Below are positions 37,201-48,959 of a DNA stretch of 64,000 nucleotides, one piece after another. The translations under genes were made by a program, and so were the position numbers. The notes below the pieces were generated by a model, which was not told the DNA's origin, ran no database searches, and worked only from the letters and a program-made list of their open reading frames with translations. Position 1 is the stretch's first letter. Each line of letters begins with the position of its first letter. This stretch comes from Fasciolopsis buskii (Eukaryota > Platyhelminthes > Trematoda > Plagiorchiida > Fasciolidae): positions 55,825 to 119,824 of the forward strand of contig LUCM01000291.1 in the NCBI GenBank assembly GCA_008360955.1. Reading direction: 5' to 3'.

Positions 37201-37657
37201 TGTGCTGCCAGTCAGGCGTAGAGTGGAAGCAAAATAAGTGCATATGATATGACCATTTGCATTGAGATGAGCTGAGATGCGCAACTGATGTGCACGTCAG
37301 TTCCGTCATTTTTTTCCGGCGAAGCCTTCTTAGCCAAATTGGTCGTCTTTTTGTGAGAAGATAATATTTTGATGTGCATGCCTTTATAAGCTCTCTGCTG
37401 AGTATCTTATCTATCCGGCTCAGTGAGTTTGACGCGTACCAGTCCGAGACAGACTCCTTCGGTAACAGACTACGTGTTATTTAGTATGGTGCAAATGATA
37501 ATTAAAGATACGACGCGGGGCACGTGTCGTAGCTTCTTGTGGAACTCGGTAACTAGCATCATCAAAGGGCAACATGGGGAATCTCTCTGCCTGTCTCGGT
37601 CCCTTTCTTTAAGCGTACTTGACAAAAGAAAAAGCTGTCAAAAAACTTTACGTGCAT

Positions 37658-37750
37658 GCTAATCCCATTAACTTGACGCCGAAGGAGGGTGCTAGAAGGC
37701 GGCTTTAACGAAGTGTTACCTGTAGATGTACTGGTAGTCGAAATTCTAGG
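37658..37750 (-). CDS. Weak exon candidate, Ser/Thr-rich
   Basis: The open minus-strand frame ISTTSTSTGNTSLKPPSSTL and onward has AGs usable as acceptors (CCTAG or CTACAG) and donor CAC/GTAAAG. The composition resembles an extracellular O-glycosylated linker. No phase match to called exons. Low support. Confidence 0.25.
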
Positions 37751-40700
37751 AACGGTCAAATTTGTTCACCCAGTTATCATATAGCAGATGCCGCACAGTG
37801 TGGGTACCAAAGCGCAGATGAATGCAGAGTCACAAATTTTAGCCAAATTGTCTAATAGGTGTTGCGTGAGAAACAGATTGCGTGCTGTCCCAATGATGTT
37901 TACCACTTAGGCCCCGATGTCGTCTCGTGCACCTACGCAGCTTCGGCTCGTGTCAGTTTCTTTGTTCGTTGTACATTTCGGATTGAGTCGCTTGTGCGCC
38001 CAATTGGAGGATGTTGTCCCACATTCACTTTACAGTTGGACATTACAAAGAGCAAACTGCTGGCATTCAAAGAAGCTGGTCTTATCAGCGCAAATCAGCA
38101 AAGATTTTGTTCACAAAAACGCGTGATTCAGGGCTAATGCCTACCTTCACAATCTCCGTCTTCTGTCACTCTACTCCACTGGTAACTGTAAAGAAACAGT
38201 CCATTCAACTCAGTCTACTAGTCAGCCCAATTTATCTTCAGTAAACTGTCATGTTTTTGTGCCTGCGCACCATAATAGTAAGCAAAAGTCGCACTCCTTC
38301 TTTCCTGGATAGATGATGAAAGGGGACTCAGCGCTTAAGGAATCAGAAATAGAAGAGAATTTCGATGTCTACGTTGGCATAAAAGTGGCACTGTCTAATT
38401 CGTCGAAATGAGCCGAGAAATAACATGCAGGCTGTGCACTAACAATGCAAATGCATTCATGTTTGTGGTACTTATTCCTTCATTTTTACTGCAAACTTTT
38501 GTGCATAGTTTTTGCACGCAAGTGACTAACATTTTGTAAACTCCACTAAATCAATTTTACTACCGCGAATTCAAGGCAGCTTTCGATTACGAACGAAGAC
38601 TTTAAGTTTTCCCTTTTCGATATCTTTGCTTGCTTAGCAATCTTAAAATTTCCTAATTCGCCTGAAGCCATCATTAAAATACTTCGATCCCAAACGTGGC
38701 TTTACCATGGAGTTCACTGTGCCCGTAATCTCTGACTTGGAAATCGTGCCATGTCCTGTCTAAATAATGCCCTTTCATCATTCGGTTGTTGTGAATGGCA
38801 AATGAAAACCTTTGGACATGGTTACATGCACCTTTGAATTTCTATTATCGTACAGAACACTCAGTTGACTCAAAGCGGCTGGAGAAAACGTGCTAACAGG
38901 ATGGCTGAGTTCCTGATATCGTACCAACGACAGTGCATCTTATTCAATCCATCTACCTTGATATTTTCTAAACGTATGACTTCCGGAACGCTTCGTTCTT
39001 ATTGAATTTGACACTAATTAGAAAAGCACCTACGTCAGCCTGTGTATCTGAATAACAACTTTTTAACTGGAATGATTGTTACCAAGTCCCTATAAAAATT
39101 GTCAACTTTTCTGCTTGGAATTGCTTTGTTAGGTGTGCTTTGTATCATCTACCACTTCTATCATTTCCGGCCAAAGTTCTTCGGTATCTTTCGTGTGAAA
39201 AATTTGCCATTATGTTCGGTCATCGGACAACGGTGAACTTCCGTGAGCGCATCAGTATTCCATTTGATCTTGTACAAGTGTTTACGCACAACAACCTCTG
39301 TCTACCCTCTCGGAACGAACTGCGATCAAGTAACAGCCAAATGAGAGATTAAATCTTGACCGAACTTATTTGGGCCGATAGGTTTAGGGCACACACGCGG
39401 GAAGTTTGCTAGTTTGAATTCTTTTGCTGTAGATCGACTTTTCATTTGGGACCTTTTTAGTTGAGTAATTTCCTTACAGGAATATTACGCATACTTTGTA
39501 ATATGTAAAAAGTTCAAGTATTATTATTATGGTTATGCTTGCTTAGCTGTTGTGGAATTGGATGCGCCTAGTACCTATTTATGCTATCGGGACACAACCG
39601 AATGTAAGTGTCACCTGAATGACCATATGTAATCAATGCAACTTAACGTATATCACCCAACGAACCGGGATAGGATTCGTTCCAGTTATGATTAAGCTGT
39701 TTCACAATCTTGCCATATAACTTTTGGCTTAACTGGAAATAAAATTCCCAGGTCCAACGACTTGTTAGATTTTCAAACGCTTTCTGATGAGAATGCCAGT
39801 GGGTTTTACCACATCGAAAACTAGTTTTTGATTTTTCCAGTGACGAGATTTAGTGCAAAAGACTGACTGTCTCTGTAACTTTGGTATACGGTATATTTAG
39901 CCATGCCGATATAAAATTTTCACTATACATTATCAAATTAAAAGAGTCCCAATGGTTCTGAAAGTTTATGTTGGCCATAACTCCAAACATAGTGAAAAGT
40001 TTGGCAGGGTTTTGTAGTTAACTGCTTTAAAAATACGGAAAAAACAAACAGACCAAACAGCTCAGATTATCCTAGCCGACAGGAGGACGGGACAAAAAAT
40101 CCAGCATTCCGCGTGAACCAAATTCTGTGCGTTAATCCCATGATGTTGTTTACCATGGAGTGAAAGATTCATTTGGAGTCCGTACAGAACGTACAGCGAA
40201 AAATATAATGTGACCCTTTTCGTTCTAAGTAGCATTTATCGCATAAGGAGTGGAGAAAAAGTTTGCCCAGAATTGCAGAACCCAGTTAGCGGTTATTTGT
40301 GCCAATCAAGTATGCGTGCCCGGTGACCTCTTGCCCAACCATTCCACTCTTCATTTCCTACGTCTGGTTGTCCAGTTACATAAAGCAAACGGTAAAACTC
40401 TTGTGAAACTGTGCAGATAAACGCTAAAAAATCGTGAGACATTCATAATCGTACAAAAACTGGTCACTTCCAAGTTTCTCGGTAAATGTCAAACTTTGAA
40501 AGTCTAGATACCAAGTAACGAGCGTTTCAGCGATGATTGAAAACGTCAGCAGATTGACCAGTTTTCCGTAAAACTTCTACAAAAACTTTCGCCCGTTGAA
40601 CTCATTTCAAAATAGTTCGGAAAAACCAGCTGCACTGGAACATCCTAGTGATTGTGCATTCGCTTTGGTGATTGTTGTAGTGAATTTGCCAGGACTGGGC

Positions 40701-43119
40701 CACCTACAGAAAAGCAAATTTATGGATAGACACACCGAAAGCCTGATCCACCTGCACAATAAGACACTTCTTTCGAGCGGGTTACAAGTTTCGATACGAA
40801 TAAGCGGTATTTTCCGAATGAGTACATTGCGTGAGATGGAGAGGGAAGCGAATTGAAGAAGTCAATTCTTTATCTTGTCTAAATTGATTCGTCATTTCAG
40901 ATTAGCCACTTCAACACTTGAGGAAAGTTCACGTGATTTTATTGACCAGTAAATTTTAAGGTGATCTTTTGTGGACTACTGTCTTTTTAGTCATTCTATT
41001 ATTTAAACTCGGTTAACTCTTTCTCGCTTTCTAATAGTAGATCATAATTTTTCTAAACAACTCCCTTCTCATCAGGTCACCACCCAATGTTCACAGTTCC
41101 CATGGATCAGTAGTTTCTCTGAGACCAACGATACTGTGCTAAGTGCTCAATACAGAGTGAATGTAAACAGCTAAACAATTGCAAATTGGCTGATCGTCCT
41201 TTTTCTCCAAGGAGTTTTGCTTATAACTGCTCGTCTACAGTTCGTGCTTCTGTGGGTAAGCATTCCTGATCAGTCCTAACAACAGCAAAACAACGAAGAG
41301 CTACGTGCCTGGTTTCCTACTGATGACTTGAACCTGGGTACCGCATGATGAATTATTTCCCGTCACATTTAAAATTCTACTTATGACGTTATTTCTCTCT
41401 TCGTTTGATAGTATGTCCACGAGCGCAGAAACAATATACCGCAAGTTTTGTCTTTTCGTTTGGTATTGTTTTGAAAAATACCTTTTCGTCTTAAGACAAA
41501 TTATTGATTATATAGTTGTTTGCTTTGTTTGGTTTTATGGAGGGCAAAATTTACCATTCCGCGACGGCGGACTATGGGGATTATTTATTAGGTAGCTATC
41601 TTGTGCTCCTACTTTGGTGGCAACTAGTAAGTCTCCGTAATCGGTAGTGTTCCATGCTATCTTCAGACACGCTTTTCAGGCAGAAGAAGTAAAGAGCAAA
41701 CTAGGTAAGTGCCTCATACTTCCTGGATCGACTATTTGTCTTCTGATCACCGCTAATCAAACGACTAACATTCAAAAACAAGTGTAGTAACTCGTTGGAC
41801 TTTATACCAGAGTGAGCTTATAAGTTAATCATAGCAGTACTGATTGCCCCCTCGGAAATTACATTCACTGTCGCCTTGACCACATAACTACCGCTTCAAG
41901 GATTTTCGAGAGTGAAAAATGAATGATCGTACCCGACGTAAAATTGAGCTCATCAATGAACAAGGCTTTAAAAGCACTGAGGTTTTTTTAAATAGAAAGA
42001 GATTTCATTTTGTCTAGTCCCTTTCTAGGGTTGCCCTACTCAAACGACTCGTAGTAGGAGGAAAGCCTTATTCTGACAGTCCACTCTACTCACTAAGGTT
42101 TGGTTACCTGCCGTTTGTTCCAAGCGGTCTATCGCTAACTGATATTTCTGTGTACCTTCTACTACCCTGTCAAACACAGCCGTGTTCTGGCCACAACTGT
42201 GAATACCAGAGACTATTATTTTTGCCCATGGTCATCGTAGTATTGTTGTACACTGCTATAAATCCACCTTTAATCTCACAAAACTTCCTGGACAAATGTC
42301 GTGCCGTACATTCGATAGTTTGTAGTTAACAAGCACAGGACAATTAGTCGTAACACACGCCCATACCGCACAAAGTGACGGCCGCCTAATATTCGCGCTC
42401 TTTTATTCGCTCGACTTCCCGGGTTGGAGTAGCGAGTTGTGGCACAGTAAATTTTCGCTTAATGACCCTTACGAAATGTGACTGGATAAATAAGGCTTGT
42501 GTGGACCTCCAAGGTAGTATAACGGGCTAGGTTACGCAGATCAGTAAATTCGCAGAATAGGAACCCACCCCGTGTATCTGATGCTAACCGAAGTTGCGAT
42601 CAGTTTCTTTTGTATTGCATCCTGATTCCGACCCCTCTAAATAGGGTTTTCTCTTTTGTGGTCTATGTGAGGAAACCACACCCAGACACTTCTTCAGCTA
42701 GCATGCTTAGCTCTTCAGTGAGTCAGCCTAACCGTGGATGTTGTACGAAGGAAAAGCGGTATTTTCTACGACACACTTTGTTCTGACAAGCTAAAATCTA
42801 CCCTAAGTTGCGGGTACGAATGCAGAACACTGATCGTAGTACAAAAATGTCCAAGTCATATCCATTGTGAATAAATGTACTTCTAAGTCTGGTCGGTTTT
42901 TCATGCATCACTACCACACCCACCAGGGAGAACTGAGTGCTAATTTGTACTGACATTTCAATTATGCCGTCGTTGACCTACAGCCGAGCTAATCAGTTGC
43001 AGTCTGAATTGACTAACAGAGAGGTCTGTGGGTTAGCAGGATCTCCTCGCCACAAGATTATCACGACCATCTTCTGTTTCTATGGGTTAATGTGGTAGCT
43101 TGCATTAAATTATTGGACC

Positions 43120-43390
43120 GGCGGTGGTCAGTTGGATTAATGGCCTATCACTCCAAAAAGATCAAAGGTTCAAATCCCAAGTCCTCAGGCCACTGTGTTG
43201 GTAGATGACAATTCGTTGTCACCGGGCTTGCTGCCACAGATGACCTAGTGAGATATTACGTTGTTCTGTTTCACTTCGACCGTGCTCTGTTCCCGATGTT
43301 CATAATACAGTCGTGGATTAAGAAACTGTAGTCTATGCATCAAGTCGTGATAACGTCTTGGATACAAAAATTGTACTAGCTAAAAAATAT
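43120..43390 (+). repeat. tRNA-derived SINE, family B
   Basis: A box TGGTCAGTTGGATTAATGG (43125-43143) and B box GGTTCAAATCC (43167-43177) with tRNA-like spacing, followed by a tRNA-unrelated body. No second copy here. The 3' boundary is not defined. Confidence 0.65.
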
Positions 43391-43439
43391 TCTGTTCACC
43401 GAGTCATTAACGCGCTATCCCAAGAGTCTTCTTTTGTTA

Positions 43440-43592
43440 TTCCTTCTTTTTTCTTTTGCTTCCTTTATTAATGAAATAAAGAATGTAAAGTATTATTCTG
43501 GAAGGTGTCGCAGCCATCAGGGGGCTGTCAAGTGAAGAAACTGGCCGGCGATTGGGAAATTCAAACCCGTGACATTCTCGTCCACCTGGATT
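43440..43592 (-). repeat. tRNA-derived SINE, family A, truncated head
   Basis: The minus strand carries CACGGGTTTGAATTTCCC (B box, mutated), the shared body, and the same 3' end TTTCATTAATAAAGGAAGC found at 35318-35512, followed by an A-rich tail. The A-box half is missing. Confidence 0.75.
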
Positions 43593-44248
43593 ATTAGAAA
43601 ATGAAATTAAATCTGGTGCCAATGTTTTCAACAGGACAACCCGCGGTCTGTTGAATTACCCGAAACGATATTGATGAACTGCTGAACGAGTATTTTTTGG
43701 CTTAAATGGTCCTACCATTAATTTCACCATCCACCCACTCCGCGGTTCATCAACTGGCATGGTTATCTTCAATCAATCTGGTCAACTGGAGCTAAAAGTG
43801 ATCTACAATAGCAAGTACCTGTACAGGCTAGAAACGTCTGAAGTGCTATACGCTTTCCCTCTCTCAACTCATTTCAGATCTCTCCAACCAAAACCGATCC
43901 CAGCAGCGGTATTGACCAAAAGATTCTGTTAAATCCTAAAAGCGAAATAGACCTTTTAACCTTTCATTGTTTCGGTTGAAGTGAAACAGACTGAAGTAAC
44001 TCTGAGCATGTCTGTGCGAAAACAAGCCGGTACAAGGTTACTTGGAAGAATGACAGTTCGGTTAATGTAATTAAAACATTCGATCCTAGTATTATTGTGG
44101 CTACTGCTTCGTCCCAGTGCTTTGAACATCTGTTCACCCGAGTATAACTGTCATTCGTTTTATAATCCAATGCGCCTAACTGTATTTTTATGATGAGCGA
44201 ATGTGTAGCTACAGATACAGTTTACTTGGTTCGGTTTGTTAGCCTTAC

Positions 44249-44510
44249 AGATTTTTCTAGACCATACACATGACCTCGTGAGTAGGTAAAATAATCTCCC
44301 GACTTTGCAGGCAAGAGCAAAGTCTCTGCAATGATTTTCAATCAGATTTGAAATTTTGCGACAACTATTCCAAGTTTCTTGAGTTCTTTTATCCTCGGCC
44401 TGAAGCGTGGTACATTTTAGACGGGTACAACTGTGCCTAAGTAATATGAGGTGTACTGGACACTTGGATGTTGGCTCATCGTCTACTGGTAGACATGTGC
44501 TTACTTGATC
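44249..44510 (-). CDS. Cysteine-rich extracellular exon
   Basis: 262 nt. Acceptor TTTTCTCTTTGGTTCCCAG, phase 0 in. Donor ATCT/GTAAGG, phase 1 out. Its 87 codons contain eight cysteines, with the split codon at the 3' end able to make a ninth (STCLPV, SKCPVH, HSCTRLKC, NSCRK, NHCRD, LACKV, RSCVW). This is a disulphide-rich secreted module. The spacing with helical-looking stretches recalls GDNF-receptor-alpha domains, but I cannot confirm that. It joins in phase to the exon at 44936-44680. Confidence 0.6.
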
Positions 44511-44679
44511 CTGGGAACCAAAGAGAAAATATCGTGTTACTGGGGAAATTTCTTCTTGACACAATTCCGAATGAAAGGGAAAAATGGCATAGAGACTGTA
44601 ATTGGGCATAAAATTATGCTATATTAAAGTCTGAATTCGGTTCGCAAGTTCTGAAAATAGACGGAAAGTTTTGTTTTAC

Positions 44680-44936
44680 AGATTTTCTGAGATGACAGAA
44701 GAAACCTGAAGTATAGGAAAGCCTGCTAGATTTTGCCTTTGAAAGGATCACGCAAAGAGTTTGGATTAAAGTGATGACCTTCTGTTTATTGGGCTGATGA
44801 TCACGAGAACCCAATAAGGGCAAATGTTCGGTAGTTAGGAGGTCATCTATTGCATCCCACCAGCTTTTGCCGGCGAAAAATTCAACCATATTTTCTGTTA
44901 TGCATAACTGTTTCACTTTATTTGCAAACTTGATCA
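44680..44936 (-). CDS. Exon of unknown domain, same gene as the Cys-rich exon
   Basis: 257 nt. Acceptor GTCCTCCTGAAACGTAG, phase 1 in. Donor AAATCT/GTAAAA, phase 0 out. It encodes FANKVKQLCITENMVEFFAG, KSWWDAIDDLLTTEHLPLLG, and on to GFFCHLRKS. The fold is not recognised. Its 5' phase matches the exon ending at 46659 (G plus TG gives Val) and its 3' phase matches the exon starting at 44510. The intron to the latter is 169 bp. Confidence 0.55.
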
Positions 44937-46658
44937 CTACGTTTCAGGAGGACCGCGGGTTCATTTAAGGTTCGGCAAACGGGAACGAACATGAGGTAGT
45001 TGAATTCTGACATTGTAGATCAATTTTTAGCTGCTGTTTTGAAACTTGCTTTGACATAATAGCAGAGATTTTATCCTGGACATTTCAAGAATCCTGAAAA
45101 AAATTTCTGTAATTGGACGCTGCTTATCATTGATTTCCTTTGTAAAACATCCTACTCGAACATCGGAAGTTGAGCTCATGAGATATGCTTAAGACCAGAG
45201 GGCTGCTTAGGTTTGCCGCTAACCAAGAAGCATCGTTTTGGCCAGGATAACATGCTGAGAATTTTACCATTTGGCATCGTGGAATTCGTGCCTAAGTTTC
45301 ACATAAGTCTTTGCGCGAAAAGATGAGAGACCCATTCCGACCACGGTCACTAGTCAAGGAGTGTGTATAGGAATGCGTGCAACCTCGTTGCCCATCAGCA
45401 CCGGCCATGTTCCCCAACCAAATAAAAAGTGGTTTGTTCATCGATGAAGTGAATGCGACGGAACGAATTCACCCTTTTCATTGTTGTTAGCAATAAACAA
45501 TCCTTCGAAAAAATCTCAAAGGGAGCATACTGTTGAATTATTCTTCTTATATTCGCTAACAAAGGTCCTAGGGCTTTCAGTTGAATGTTCAAGCAGCATC
45601 AGCGATCCACTTACTGAGCACTGGCACTACAAATCCTTTCCACTCTAGTTATGAGTCATCAGTAATGCGTACCCACCGGAGCAAATGAAGGTCAGTAAAG
45701 GGTCTCAGTTTATTAAACTAATCAAGTAAGCTCTGATTGTTTCATCGAACACAAACATTATACGATATCACGTCCTTATGCATAACAGGATTTTGCGGTC
45801 CTTAAACCGGTGCTCACCAGATGATAGACCGTTAAATGATAAACGGGTTTTGTTGATAAGTTTTAACAAGGGTAGCATGGATAGATCGTGTTTTTATTGT
45901 TTTCAGATTTATTTGGAATAATTTTTATTTGTTTTTCTTATTTTTTCGTTCCAACTTAATCTTTGCCATTCAAGTCAAATATGATTCGGAAAGTTACTCC
46001 CTTTGTTTGCGTAATTACGGGTTTTGTTGTCTAGGTAATATAGTGGATCGGATGTCGAAAGTGGTGACTGTAAGCCACGAAGTGGAGCCTTCAAAAGTGA
46101 AGCTAGCCAGGCCTGGATTTGACAACTCATTTCCAGTAGCCTAGGTCAGACGGAACTGACGTAGGACATGGATAAGATGGTATGCAAATCAGTTCTCTGC
46201 TGGGCATCTATGTGGCCGGTAATTCCGTGTAACACTCACGCGTCAGGAAGTTGCAATCGATTTCACCAAAATACATGATCGTGGAAATATGTACTTCATT
46301 CCAATTAGTGACTTTCTAAATCGGTTTTATTCATAATTCCCGTTAGTGCTTTTCACAAGTTCTTCATCACTGAGCCCAGGATTAATGTAGTAAAATATTC
46401 GTCATCAGATTTGTCAAAGTAAGAACCAAGTTTCTGGACGTCCAGTACACAAGGTCACTTAGTCACGTTACAATTTCAAGGTAGTCTAAGAACAGAAAAG
46501 CAAATTTAAAGACAAAGATTGTCCATGATTGCAGAAATTCCTACTCATTGCTGCAGCCTTTGCCAACTTAGTTGGTGATAAATATAAGTTTCTGTCGAAC
46601 AGCGAGACGTAAGGAATCTATAAGATCATAGCTCACTGTGCCTATGCACTGATAATAC

Positions 46659-46886
46659 CAGCTGAAGGGCCCCACTTCAATTTTTCTCTAATGAAAGTCA
46701 ATCGTTCTTCATTGGAAACTGTCTCGTACAAATGTGAAATCAAAGGGGACATTTTCACAAGACCGGTAATGGGATCGTGAGTAGTCCAAAGTAAAAAGGA
46801 CAACAGATCACTAGCCTCGAAATGCGATGGAACAAAGTGCTGATTACCACGCATGAACTTCGACAACATTCTGACGATTTGTTTGC
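46659..46886 (-). CDS. Exon of unknown domain following the lectin-like exon
   Basis: 228 nt, phase 1 on both sides. Acceptor ATTGTATGCAAGAGCAG, donor GCTG/GTATTA. It is separated from the lectin-like exon by a 74-bp intron. It encodes KQIVRMLSKFMRGNQHFVPS, HFEASDLLSFLLWTTHDPIT, and ends REKLKWGPSA. The amino-acid composition is protein-like and the phases match both sides. No family recognised. Confidence 0.6.
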
Positions 46887-46960
46887 CTGCTCTTGCATAC
46901 AATTATTCAAGCCGATCTATTTAGTTCAGTACCCATCAATACCGTCCAAGCCAGACTTAC

Positions 46961-47110
46961 CACAGACGTACGTCAAACTCAGATGCATTTTCCCGCATAG
47001 TTTCGCGAATTCTGGTTTAGAATCGGCCATACTTGGACTGACAGAGCATGAAGAGCGTCCGTCACAAGTGGACTGAAAGTGTTCCGTCACATCGATCCGA
47101 GTGCTACATC
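46961..47110 (-). CDS. SUEL-type galactose-binding lectin domain, second half
   Basis: A 150-nt exon with excellent borders: TCATTCTCACTTTCCACGGA then ATACAG, and TGTG/GTAAGT. Phase 1 on both sides. It encodes CSTRIDVTEHFQSTCDGRSS, CSVSPSMADSKPEFAKLCGK and MHLSLTYVC. The pattern C-x-G-x-x-S-C-x-V ... C ... L-x-L-x-Y-x-C is the hallmark of the C-terminal half of SUEL/RBL lectin domains, as found in latrophilins and in EVA-1/EVA1C receptors. The usual G-D-P before the fifth cysteine is not kept. The first half must lie further right and was not found. Confidence 0.65.
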
Positions 47111-48959
47111 CTGTATTCCGTGGAAAGTGAGAATGAGACAAAATTCGACAAGATAAGCAGTGAATTTCCTCAGTAGAAATGTGGCAAAATTAAAGATTGG
47201 AACAATTTTCATATCTATCCTGCGTAAACTCTGATCAACCCGTGAGCGACCGAGATTAGAAAGTGCATCTTGACATCAAAACGTTATGCTTTTAACTGAC
47301 TGTCGTGCTCATTTATAATGTCTAACTTACTTGAGTGATCATCAAAAAGTAGCTATAGTTCCAGAAATGTAACATTTGTTACAAATTGCAAATTGATTTG
47401 CGTTTCGAAATGAAATCAGCACTTTAATTCTTAGATTAACCATCGGAATAGTTAATCATAAAGCAAGCCATTAGTACAGTATCGATATACTGCAACTCTG
47501 CCGTTTTCAGAAAACCCGGCTCACCAGTATCTTTATCATCTGCTGATTGTGTGATTTTCTTCTTCTAACCACACATTTAGTGTCTCTACTCACGAGTTGA
47601 GCGTTCTCTCTGTATGAATTTGAGTCATTGTGCAAACAAAAATAGCAAATTTAAAGGGGTACCATGATCGGCCGAGTGTATAGGAGGCTCTTGCTGGGAT
47701 GGGAGTAGAGAAACGCAAGTCTTGTAGTCATCAGACTGTCTCCCTGGATGCCATACAAGCAGTTTATTCTACACAAAACCTATCCCACACTCAGCTGCTT
47801 ACCCGTCTGTGTTGACTGACTGCCCATTTGTGTCTGTGACCGTTTTCACTGGTGTGACTCATGAATGCGTTCTCATTTGGCATTTTCGCACCTAACTTAT
47901 TTGTTGATTCCCACATCTGACCCCACCACCACCATTCTTATTTGCCACCCGCGTGCACCTTTTTCTTCGACCTTGAAAACAGTCCAGGTGCCCGGCCTCC
48001 TTTTGAATTTCTAGGTGCTTTTTGTACCCCTACTTCCGTAAACGTGGGAACCCAACTTTCACAAAGACAGAAGAACAAACCACTCCAATCCGACCAGACC
48101 CGAATTTGCAATGAGTGACAATCAAACAGACATTACTGTTTTGTATTCAGTTTTGATGAGTGTGTACGTCTAAGCAAGCAAGATGCAGTTTGTGTTGGGC
48201 TAAAAGTTGTACTACTTAGTTCACTGTCTCACACTTTAGGATAAAAAGACGTGCACCTAGATCCCAATGATAGACGGGAATTTAATCTATGCACGAGGAC
48301 CGTCGTCTTGCAAACGATTGTCAATTGCACACTTGATTGAACATGCCTGCTCTAGTGTTTTGTGTATGTGGCTGGATGTTTGGGCATAAACTAACAATAA
48401 TTCGCAGTCACAGTGCAAGAAGTCAATGGTGGATAGCCTACCCACAATGTCTTTTACGCACTCTTTCAGTTGATGAAGTTAATAACATATCTTTGATTAC
48501 CCGAAGCTCCCTGGAGCAAAGATGCTCCAACAATCACGCATAATGGACCTTAAATAGCGAAATTCTAAATGAGAAGCCTATGTAAAGAGTTCCCTTATGC
48601 TTTATTCATAAAGGAATCATATAAACAACAACTAGACTCTCTCTGTTTCCACTAAGCAGCAGGATTGACAGGTTTATTTGTGTACAGTTCGGCTCATCCT
48701 CATTCACTTCAAACTGACAAGAAATGTGATGAGGGATTGACAATGTCAACTGCTTCGCTATTAGGCACAAAAATACGCACTTACACAAAACCTAGCCCTA
48801 CGCCAAGTCCGTAGAATGGGCTGTGTGCAGGATGCATAGATCACGGAACCCTAGTAATTATGCATAGAATCTGTTGCGTCATTTATATATATATATATAT
48901 ATTTCTCCTAAACTCCGGCACTTAGCTTCATGTAAGCATTTTCCGCTTCAGTAAGTAAC
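47111..48959. other. No gene recognised
   Basis: Should contain the intron upstream of the lectin exon. A (TA)n run lies at 48883-48902. No convincing exon for the first half of the lectin domain was found. Confidence 0.45.
48883..48902. repeat. (TA)n microsatellite
   Basis: About ten uninterrupted TA units. Confidence 0.9.

Larger units (their letters stand above)
31229..44248. other. Gap between the two receptor exon chains
   Basis: About 13 kb in which I could not place exons that link the chains by phase. Two weak minus-strand exon candidates are noted separately (37.1-37.2 and 37.65-37.75 kb). The rest holds SINEs, a CR1-like RT relic and microsatellites. I see nothing else between 38.2 and 43.1 kb. 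Confidence 0.4.
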
